Source of the DNA: Marinomonas arctica
GTDB taxonomy: Bacteria > Pseudomonadota > Gammaproteobacteria > Pseudomonadales > Marinomonadaceae
Assembly (NCBI RefSeq): GCF_003259225.1
Contig: NZ_QHJF01000015.1
Span: 1 to 64,000, forward strand
Direction: 5' to 3'
Length of the DNA stretch: 64,000 nucleotides
How positions within the stretch are numbered: position 1 is the stretch's first letter; every line of letters starts with the position of its first letter. Shown piece after piece: positions 58,053-64,000 of the stretch. Under the pieces are notes generated by a model. It was not told the DNA's origin. It worked only from the letters and a program-made list of their open reading frames with translations, and ran no database searches. The position numbers were made by a program, and so were the translations under genes.

Positions 58053-58634
58053 TCAGTGGCACTGGTACTGAAAGGTGTTACCAGCAGAGCTTGCTAAATC
58101 ATATTCACAAGCCTTATTGCGTAATAAACTTTGTCCTTCCCACGAGACACTCATACTAACAGGGGATTTATTTTTATAGCTAGGAATAAAGCGATAGGCT
58201 GCGATCACTTCGATGTTACTGTTTGGACCTAGCTGTACAGATTGGCCGATAAGTCTCTGACGTGTTTCTGTGTTATAGAGCGTGTAATCAGTGGTGTATT
58301 CTTGGTCGCCGTTTTCATGAGAAAAGTTCAACCAGATTTTGCGATAAGTTTGTGGGTCTTGCGTTGGATTACTAAAGCGTAACTTTGTGTAGATAATCTG
58401 TGCTCTAGACAAACTCGTTTGCGCATTTTGGTTGACTTTTACAAATGACATATCGTCTTCTTGCCAAGGCATATTAGTGCCAAACGATGCATCCACAATT
58501 TGAATGCTTTCCTTTGCTAAGACAGATTCTGTGAATTTCAGAAGGTCTTTCACTGGTGCATACAAGGCCAGTGCCACAACACCGAGTAGAGCGATTTTAT
58601 GAATAGTATGAGTAGGGCTTGGTAGCTTGATCAT
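58053..58634 (-). CDS. Unknown single-pass membrane protein behind tandem LexA-like boxes
   Basis: I do not recognise this 193-residue protein. It has one membrane segment (about residues 13-28, IALLGVVALALYAPV). An exported domain rich in beta-strand patterns follows (RKIWLNFSHENGDQEYTTDY, NSNIEVIAAYRFIP, SPVSMSVSWEGQS). Two Cys near the C-terminus (NKACEYD and QYQCH) could form a disulfide. Start is the ATG at 58634, with AAAGGA at 7-nt spacing. The GTG at 58640 lies too close to that ribosome site. Two SOS-type boxes overlap its promoter, so DNA damage control is likely. A division-inhibitor or envelope role is speculation. Confidence 0.8.
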   Translation of the reverse strand: MIKLPSPTHTIHKIALLGVVALALYAPVKDLLKFTESVLAKESIQIVDASFGTNMPWQEDDMSFVKVNQNAQTSLSRAQIIYTKLRFSNPTQDPQTYRKIWLNFSHENGDQEYTTDYTLYNTETRQRLIGQSVQLGPNSNIEVIAAYRFIPSYKNKSPVSMSVSWEGQSLLRNKACEYDLASSAGNTFQYQCH

Positions 58635-58657
58635 ATACACATCCTTTAAACTATCTT

Positions 58658-58706
58658 TACTGTTTATTTATACAGTACTGTATATCCGAACAGTATTGTA
58701 TTACAA
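58658..58706 (-). promoter_or_regulatory. SOS-like promoter with two tandem LexA boxes
   Basis: TACTGTTTATTTATACAGTA (58658-58677) matches 18 of 20 positions of the E. coli LexA consensus. TACTGTATATCCGAACAGTA (58676-58695) matches 16 of 20 and shares TA with the first. On the minus strand a promoter TTGTAA (58701-58706), 16-nt spacer, TATACA (58679-58684) lies across the boxes. The overlap also makes a perfect 12-bp palindrome TACAGTACTGTA. A TetR-type operator is the main alternative. Confidence 0.7.
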
Positions 58707-58924
58707 GTTGTTTTTTCAAAAATAGTTTGCATTTCTCAAAAAAATTATCGTGATTGTGCTGTTTGTCGCTTTTTTAAATTATTAAAAATAATGTTTGATT
58801 TTATTTAGTTGATTGAATTTAAAGGGAATATTCATGATTCCCACAGCCTTCTTAACGGTTTCTGTGGACAAGATTTTGACCTTCCTTTCTGTGTTCTGAT
58901 CGGAAAGTCTATTTGCCTGATTAG
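58707..58924. other. Non-coding AT-rich region between divergent genes
   Basis: There is no gene or strong motif here. Small inverted repeats such as GGGAAT/ATTCCC (near 58824-58842) and CCACAG/CTGTGG (near 58841-58868) are present but short. Confidence 0.4.
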
Positions 58925-58953
58925 ATGGCAATAAATGACGTAGACACTATAAT
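58925..58953 (+). promoter_or_regulatory. Promoter of the flavoprotein gene
   Basis: ATGGCA (58925-58930), a 17-nt spacer and a perfect TATAAT (58948-58953) end 29 nt before the GTG start at 58983. Confidence 0.6.
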
Positions 58954-58982
58954 GCAGCCACTAATAAGAGATGAGGTAGGTT

Positions 58983-60161
58983 GTGGATAAAGTGGATGTG
59001 ATCGTCATTGGTGCCGGAGCGTCAGGCTTAATGTGTGCGGCAACGGCAGGTTATCGTGGTAAAAAAGTGATGGTATTGGATCACGCAAACAAAGCAGGGA
59101 AAAAAATTCTCATGTCTGGCGGTGGTCGCTGTAACTTTACCAACATGGATGCATCACCCAAGCATTTTTTATCTGATAATCCATATTTTTGCATTTCTGC
59201 ACTACGTCGTTTTTCACCACAAGATTTTGTTGATCTCGTTGATCGTCATGGTTTGGATTACGTTGAAAAAACGCCTGGACAATTATTCTGCGAGCATTCT
59301 GCAAAAGACTTGCTTGATATATTACTGACAGAGCTTGAATGGTCCGGCGCAGAGTTAAAGTTAAACACCAAAATTCACCATATTGATTTTCAAGACGGAC
59401 AGACTGTCCTTAAAACTAATCAAGGGGATGTTGCTTGCGAATCTCTCGTTATAGCAACGGGTGGTTTGTCAATTCCAACCATGGGTGCGACAGGTTTTGG
59501 CTACGACATCGCCAAGCAAGTCGGCCATGACATATTACCGACTCGTGCCAGTCTGGTTCCTATTACCATTCAGCCTGATCGGAAAGCACAGCTTGCTGAA
59601 CTCTCTGGTATTGCTTGTGAGATAGCAGCAACAGCAGGGGGCGTCACTTTCCAAGAACCAATGTTGTTTACTCATCGCGGTGTCAGCGGCCCTTCCATTT
59701 TGCAAATTACCAATTTTTGGCAACCAGGCGAAATGCTTGCCATTAATATTGCACCGACCCTATCGCTAGACGACTTACTCGACGTTCGACAAAGCACTCC
59801 GAAAAAAAGCTATGAAGGTGTTTTATCTCATCTTCTACCAAAACGCTTAGTAGAACTGATTAAAATAGAATTCCCTTGGCTCAGCGAACGCAGCGCACAA
59901 ACATCCAATGAACAGATCGACAGTTTGTTTCGCTACCTGTCTCATTTTGATATAAAACCCAATGGCACAGAAGGGTACCGAACTGCCGAAGTGACGCTTG
60001 GCGGTGTGAACACCAATGAAGTGTCTTCGAAAACCTTCGAATCACAAAAACAAAAAGGGCTTTATTTTATTGGTGAAGTGCTCGATGTGACGGGTTGGCT
60101 CGGCGGCTACAACTTCCAATGGGCGTGGGCCAGTGGTTATTGTGCTGGGCAGTATGTTTGA
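58983..60161 (+). CDS. BaiN/HI0933-family FAD-dependent oxidoreductase, GTG start
   Basis: The 392-residue flavoprotein begins VDVIVIGAGASGLMCAATAG, a dinucleotide-binding fold for FAD. AGKKILMSGGGRCNFTN follows, the hallmark of the HI0933/YhiN group. ESLVIATGGLSIPTMGATG, the LFTHRGVSGPSILQ segment and the C-terminal FAD motif GLYFIGEVLDVTGWLGGYN complete it. Substrates are unknown for most members. The GTG at 58983 follows GAGGTAGG. It is a single-gene unit. Confidence 0.93.
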   Translation: MDKVDVIVIGAGASGLMCAATAGYRGKKVMVLDHANKAGKKILMSGGGRCNFTNMDASPKHFLSDNPYFCISALRRFSPQDFVDLVDRHGLDYVEKTPGQLFCEHSAKDLLDILLTELEWSGAELKLNTKIHHIDFQDGQTVLKTNQGDVACESLVIATGGLSIPTMGATGFGYDIAKQVGHDILPTRASLVPITIQPDRKAQLAELSGIACEIAATAGGVTFQEPMLFTHRGVSGPSILQITNFWQPGEMLAINIAPTLSLDDLLDVRQSTPKKSYEGVLSHLLPKRLVELIKIEFPWLSERSAQTSNEQIDSLFRYLSHFDIKPNGTEGYRTAEVTLGGVNTNEVSSKTFESQKQKGLYFIGEVLDVTGWLGGYNFQWAWASGYCAGQYV

Positions 60162-60242
60162 TCGAGTTAATTACATAAGCGTTTACTGAACCTATATTGG
60201 TGCTACTGCGTACAATCAATAACGATTACGAGGATGGTGCTG

Positions 60243-60794
60243 ATGAAAGGGTTTTTGTGGTTAATGTTATGTGTTTGGTCTGGCGTCAGTTGGGCGGATG
60301 CTGCGGCTTGGCAGGCGTGGCGAGATGGCAAGGCGGTGCTGATTATGCGTCATGCTTTGGCTCCAGGTGTTGGTGATCCTGTGGGCTTTGTGCTTGAAGA
60401 CTGCAACACACAACGCAATCTAAATGACGTAGGGCGGTCTCAGTCGTTGGCCTGGGGCAAACACATACGTGAGCAGTATTCTGGCTCCATTGAGGTGTAC
60501 AGCAGTCAATGGTGTCGTTGTTTGGAAACAGCGAGATTACTGTCTGAAGATGATGTGACGCCTTTACCAATACTAAATTCTTTTTTTGCCGGTCAGGGAG
60601 ATCGCGTAGGACAAACACAAGCCCTGCTGCAAAGGTTCTCTCAGCAAACCGTTGGCCAGCCAACCCTATTGGTAACACATCAAGTTAATTTTACAGCGCT
60701 CACACAGGTGTATCCAAGCTCAGCGGAAGCCGCTATTTTGTCTCTGCCTTTGACTCTGCCAGCAAAGATACTGGCGCGCATTCAGTTAGAGTAA
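60243..60794 (+). CDS. Exported histidine phosphatase-family protein
   Basis: The 183-residue protein has a signal peptide (about 1-19, ending SGVSWA then DAAAW). The histidine-phosphatase motif is IMRHALAPG, an RHA form of the RHG signature. Conserved parts include RNLNDVGRSQSLAWGKHI, YSSQWCRCLETARLL and LLVTHQVNFTALTQ, which supplies the second catalytic His. It is likely periplasmic, with an unknown phosphorylated substrate. The ATG at 60243 is chosen because GAGG lies 9 nt upstream. The ATG at 60234 abuts that site. Confidence 0.88.
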   Translation: MKGFLWLMLCVWSGVSWADAAAWQAWRDGKAVLIMRHALAPGVGDPVGFVLEDCNTQRNLNDVGRSQSLAWGKHIREQYSGSIEVYSSQWCRCLETARLLSEDDVTPLPILNSFFAGQGDRVGQTQALLQRFSQQTVGQPTLLVTHQVNFTALTQVYPSSAEAAILSLPLTLPAKILARIQLE

Positions 60795-60812
60795 AAAGAG
60801 CGATTTATAAAA

Positions 60813-60840
60813 AAGGGGCCGACATTACTGTTGGCCCCTT
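60813..60840. terminator. Bidirectional terminator between the phosphatase and gntP-type genes
   Basis: Stem AAGGGGCCGAC/TGTTGGCCCCTT (one wobble) with a small loop, A-rich before and T-rich after. It serves two convergent genes. Confidence 0.85.
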
Positions 60841-60858
60841 ATTATTTATTGAGGTTTA

Positions 60859-62343
60859 TTAGGCTATTTTTGCGTCTGGTTTACTTTGGCTTTTTACGAA
60901 CAAGACACAGGCTGCTAATACAACTAAAGGTAGTACAGGATCGTAGATGCTGCCTAGGCTGCCGAATATTAGGTTCAAAATCATGATGAGTGATCCACCA
61001 ATCGCCCACGCAATTGTTGTCGGAATGGTCCAGATGACTAATTGTTTTTTCACTTCAGTCACGCCCATCAGACGGTTAACAATATGGAAAAGGCTGTCGT
61101 TAAAGTAACCAGCGAACAAACTTCCCATGGTGGCGGCAGACGCGGCAAACAGCATGTTAACACCGTGCATTTCAGCGAGCACGGGCGCAGAGATAGAAGC
61201 GGCCGTGATCATTGACACCGTACCACTTCCTTGAATAATCCTAACCAAGGTCGCAATAATGAATGGAATCATGATAGGCGATATAGAAAGAGCAACAATT
61301 TGGTTAGCAATTTCGGCACCCGCACCAGACTCACGCAATACACTGCCTAATGCCCCGCCAGCCCCTGTTACTAAAAGAATGATGCCGCAAGTAGATATGC
61401 CATCTTCTAATTTTTTGGTGGTTGTCTCCTTGTCTAAATAAGGCGTCAGTGTGTAGACAGCGAGTAATGTACTGATGGAAAGGGCAATAATTGGATTGCC
61501 AAGGAAATTAAACAGGCTACCAACAGTGCTTGCGGATAGGCCTTCCATTGCAAATTGTTTTTCCGCCAAGCTCATCAAAGATTTAATCAAAATTAACACA
61601 ATCGGTACGATAATCGGCATGATTGATTTGATAAGCGAAGGTAGCTCTTTTGACTCTTTTGATGCCATGTAATCATCATGAATTTTTTTAAGATCAGCAT
61701 CGGCGGCTAATGTTGGTGAAACGGCAAATTCTGGAAAGTGTTTTTCTAACCAGCGTGCGTACAAAACAATGCCATATACGCAAGGAATTGCCACCAACAG
61801 GCCGAAGCCAAGCATAGAAGCTAGATCGACATTAAAAATACTGGCCACACCCAGTGGTCCTGGTGTTGGTGGAATGCAGTGATGGGCGACTACTAATCCG
61901 CCAGCTAAGGCGACGGTTAAGGTTAAGATTGAGCGATCGGATTTTTTCGCTAAGGATTTAGCGATGGGGTATAAAATAATCAATGCACTGTCCACAAAAA
62001 CCGGAATACTGACAATGTATCCTGTAATCGCCAATGCCGTTTCTTCTTTTTTCTTTCCTAACCATTTTATGAAGTGGTAAGCAATAGACTCGCCAGCGCC
62101 AGAGGTTTCTAGAATCGCCCCCATCATAACACCTAAGCCGATGACAATACCGATACCACCTAATGTTCCACCAAAGCCTTTGCTTATGGCCGACATGGTT
62201 TCGTCAACACTCAATCCACCGATTAAACCGGCAATACATGCTGCGATTAGCATGGCAATCAACACATGAACTCGCGTTCTTAATACTAAAAATATTAAAA
62301 CGAATACAGCTATTATTAAGCCGATTACAGATATAGGTAGCAT
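60859..62343 (-). CDS. GntP-family permease, probably for four-carbon sugar acids
   Basis: The 494-residue protein has about 12-14 membrane segments and GntP-family signatures: GGTLGGIGIVIGLGVMMGAI, IVSIPVFVDSALIILYPI, AHHCIPPTPGPLGVASIF and RIIQGSGTVSMITAASISAP. GntP transporters take up gluconate and related acids with protons. Its place after denD and otnI matches the Haemophilus HI1013-HI1015 order, so D-erythronate or threonate is the likely substrate. It is somewhat longer than E. coli GntP (about 447) because of a charged central loop. Its 3' end meets a bidirectional terminator. Confidence 0.9.
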   Translation of the reverse strand: MLPISVIGLIIAVFVLIFLVLRTRVHVLIAMLIAACIAGLIGGLSVDETMSAISKGFGGTLGGIGIVIGLGVMMGAILETSGAGESIAYHFIKWLGKKKEETALAITGYIVSIPVFVDSALIILYPIAKSLAKKSDRSILTLTVALAGGLVVAHHCIPPTPGPLGVASIFNVDLASMLGFGLLVAIPCVYGIVLYARWLEKHFPEFAVSPTLAADADLKKIHDDYMASKESKELPSLIKSIMPIIVPIVLILIKSLMSLAEKQFAMEGLSASTVGSLFNFLGNPIIALSISTLLAVYTLTPYLDKETTTKKLEDGISTCGIILLVTGAGGALGSVLRESGAGAEIANQIVALSISPIMIPFIIATLVRIIQGSGTVSMITAASISAPVLAEMHGVNMLFAASAATMGSLFAGYFNDSLFHIVNRLMGVTEVKKQLVIWTIPTTIAWAIGGSLIMILNLIFGSLGSIYDPVLPLVVLAACVLFVKSQSKPDAKIA

Positions 62344-62377
62344 GGTTTTTTCCTTTATTTTTATTAGTGATTGTTTT

Positions 62378-63325
62378 TTATTTTGCTGACTTTACATATT
62401 CACTGAATATCGAATTGAAACTGTGGTCTTTTATAAAACCTATTGATAACTCTTTTTCGTTGTTGATGGATTTTGGCCAACTTGAAACGATTTTCTCTAT
62501 CTTTTCGTCTTTTTCATAAGAAATAAAATCAAGATATGATTCGCCACGTTCGTTGGAAAGACAGTCAATCATTTCTTTTGGAGAGGTTTGTAATCCCGGT
62601 AGGTTAATGGTTCTAAACCCAACTAAATGATCTGTATTGATCTGGCTGGCATGAACAATATTTTTAATAACAGTGTTTGGACTGGATACCCACAGCGGTA
62701 AGTTTAGATCGACTGGACAGTTAGTTTTCTCATGCTTTAGTGGTTCACGAATGAGGCCACTGACGAAAGAAGAGGCTGCTTTGTTTGGCGCACCAGGACG
62801 AACGCAGATAGTTGGTAAACGCACCGACACAGCGTCAACAAAGCCTTTTCGAGCATAGTCATTCACTAATAATTCACAAATGGCTTTTTGCGTACCATAG
62901 GATGAACTAGGTTGCATCGCTGTCATGTAATCGATTTTTTCTGGTAACTTTCCACCGAACACAGCAAGGGAACTTGAGAAAACAAAACGAATATTTGTAT
63001 TGGCTTCGCGACAGCGATCTAATAAAAGCTGAGTCGCTTTTAGATTAACCAGCATGCCAAGCTCAAAGTCTTCTTCCGCATGGCTTGATACAATTGCCGC
63101 GAGATGAAAAACATGAGTCGTCTCTTTGTCGATAATTTTTTTAACTTCTTCTGCGACCGTAATATCAGCAACAATAGATTGTATTTTGTTGCTTGTTATT
63201 AAATTTTGACTCAGTTCAACTCTATCAACAATTTTAATGCTATGTATTGATGGGAAGTTTTCCAATAGGTATGTTAACAATTCAGTACCTAAGAAGCCCG
63301 CTCCGCCAGTAATAACGATATTCAT
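62378..63325 (-). CDS. denD: D-erythronate dehydrogenase-like NAD-dependent epimerase family protein
   Basis: The 315-residue short-chain-type enzyme begins IVITGGAGFLGTELLTYLL (NAD-binding GxxGxxG). It has VFSSSLAVFGG with the catalytic Ser region and SSYGTQKAICELL with the YxxxK pair. DenD oxidises D-erythronate at C2 in the tetronate pathway. Assignment rests on family and on its position between otnI- and gntP-like genes. A plain nucleotide-sugar epimerase is less likely in this context. The ATG is preceded by AAGGAAAA on the minus strand. Confidence 0.85.
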   Translation of the reverse strand: MNIVITGGAGFLGTELLTYLLENFPSIHSIKIVDRVELSQNLITSNKIQSIVADITVAEEVKKIIDKETTHVFHLAAIVSSHAEEDFELGMLVNLKATQLLLDRCREANTNIRFVFSSSLAVFGGKLPEKIDYMTAMQPSSSYGTQKAICELLVNDYARKGFVDAVSVRLPTICVRPGAPNKAASSFVSGLIREPLKHEKTNCPVDLNLPLWVSSPNTVIKNIVHASQINTDHLVGFRTINLPGLQTSPKEMIDCLSNERGESYLDFISYEKDEKIEKIVSSWPKSINNEKELSIGFIKDHSFNSIFSEYVKSAK

Positions 63326-63371
63326 ACTTTTTTCCTTATAATTTTTATTTGTATTTTTATATTTGTATCTT

Positions 63372-64000
63372 TTATAAATAAGGTTTGACCCAGGCTAAGC
63401 CGCTTTCTGTGGAATTTTTCGGATTGTATTCACAACCAATCCAGCCCTGATATCCAGACTCATCCAATACATTAAATAAATGCGGATAGTGTATTTCACC
63501 TTCAGATGGCTCATGCCTTTTAGGGACGGAAGCAATTTGAATATGACCCGTGACATCGGCAAGGTCTTGGATTAGACGGGTAAGATCCCCATCCATAATT
63601 TGCGCGTGATAGATGTCGAGCTGTAGTTTGACGTTTGGTCGATCTACTTGTCTGATTCGCTCAGCAGCTTCTCTTTGATGAGCAATAAAATAGTTAGGTA
63701 CATCACGGTTGTTGAGTGGCTCGATCATCAGTTCAATATCGTGCTTAGCAAATTCGTCTGCGGCAAAGCGAATGTTATTGATGAATGTGTTGATATGCTC
63801 TTTACGGCTGAAGTTAGGATCAACAATGCCAGACATAGCATGGACTTTTTTGCAGTTAAGCGCTTTTGCGTAGGTTAACGCCGTTTCTACACTACGCTGG
63901 AATTCTTTCTCGCGACCAGGAATCGCCGCAAAGCCTCGCTCGCCAGCCTCCCAATTACCGGGAGGCATGTTAAATAAAGCTTGTTCAAATCCAAATTGCG
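63372..64000 (-). CDS. otnI: 2-oxo-tetronate isomerase (hydroxypyruvate isomerase-like) OtnI, 5' truncated
   Basis: The frame is open to the window end, and residues upstream of the first visible Met read QFGFEQALFN, continuous with MPPGNWEAGERGF. About 70 N-terminal residues are therefore missing. The visible part is a TIM-barrel of the hydroxypyruvate isomerase family: VHAMSGIVDP, DIELMIEPLNNRDVPNYF (catalytic Glu), VKLQLDIYHAQIMDGDL and GHIQIASVPKRHEPSEGEI. OtnI isomerises 2-oxo-tetronate after DenD acts. Rare codon or composition changes are not evident. Confidence 0.88.
   Translation of the reverse strand, partial: QFGFEQALFNMPPGNWEAGERGFAAIPGREKEFQRSVETALTYAKALNCKKVHAMSGIVDPNFSRKEHINTFINNIRFAADEFAKHDIELMIEPLNNRDVPNYFIAHQREAAERIRQVDRPNVKLQLDIYHAQIMDGDLTRLIQDLADVTGHIQIASVPKRHEPSEGEIHYPHLFNVLDESGYQGWIGCEYNPKNSTESGLAWVKPYL

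Overview
The window is about 64 kb of a Gammaproteobacterial chromosome. Protein sequences and gene order (mutL-miaA-hfq-hflX-hflKC-hisZ-purA, a full dcw cluster followed by lpxC-secA-argJ-mutT, thrS-infC-rpmI-rplT-pheST-ihfA, a class II DAHP synthase, a FadL-type porin) fit a marine Oceanospirillales relative, most likely Marinomonas. That genus call is inference from recognition, not from a search. Almost all of the first 47 kb is conserved housekeeping DNA with ordinary codon use and tight operons. There is no phage, transposon, insertion sequence or CRISPR array.

Layout: (1) 1-9.4 kb: 5'-truncated mutL, miaA, hfq, hflX, hflK, hflC, a DUF2065 membrane protein, hisZ and purA. (2) 9.5-12.1 kb: a CpxRA-like two-component pair and the RNase P RNA gene rnpB. 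(3) 12.2-29.9 kb: the division and cell wall cluster mraZ-rsmH-ftsL-ftsI-murE-murF-mraY-murD-ftsW-murG-murC-ddl-ftsQ-ftsA-ftsZ, then lpxC. Many of its genes overlap by 1-11 nt, and MraZ-type TGGGA boxes lie on a 10-nt grid in front of it. (4) 30-39.7 kb: secA, argJ, mutT, a divergent double-receiver protein, a parvulin, a DUF442-type phosphatase-like protein, an XRE-cupin regulator, class II DAHP synthase, a GIY-YIG protein with a charged tail, and an O-methyltransferase. (5) 39.9-46.9 kb: the thrS-infC-rpmI-rplT-pheS-pheT-ihfA translation cluster, with regulatory hairpins in its gaps. (6) 47.2-48.7 kb: a 13-gene tRNA array (Pro, six identical Thr, three identical Val-Asp pairs). (7) 49.2-64 kb: a more variable region with a FadL porin, a membrane EAL protein, a Fur-type iron operon (two imelysins, a di-haem oxidoreductase, a DUF1513 protein), an unknown membrane protein behind two LexA-like boxes, a BaiN/HI0933 flavoprotein, a histidine phosphatase, and the end of a four-carbon sugar-acid catabolic operon (otnI-denD-gntP).

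The best candidate for something undescribed is the unknown single-pass membrane protein at 58053-58634 (minus). Its promoter is covered by two tandem, nearly abutting SOS-type boxes. Other points worth checking are a thrS leader hairpin that looks like the anticodon arm of a threonine tRNA with GGU in a 7-nt loop, a possible AUA start for infC where E. coli uses AUU, a two-receiver protein whose first receiver has lost the phosphorylated Asp, and a second imelysin that lacks the His of the GxHxxE motif.

All functions are assigned by reading motifs and family resemblance. No database search or folding calculation was run.
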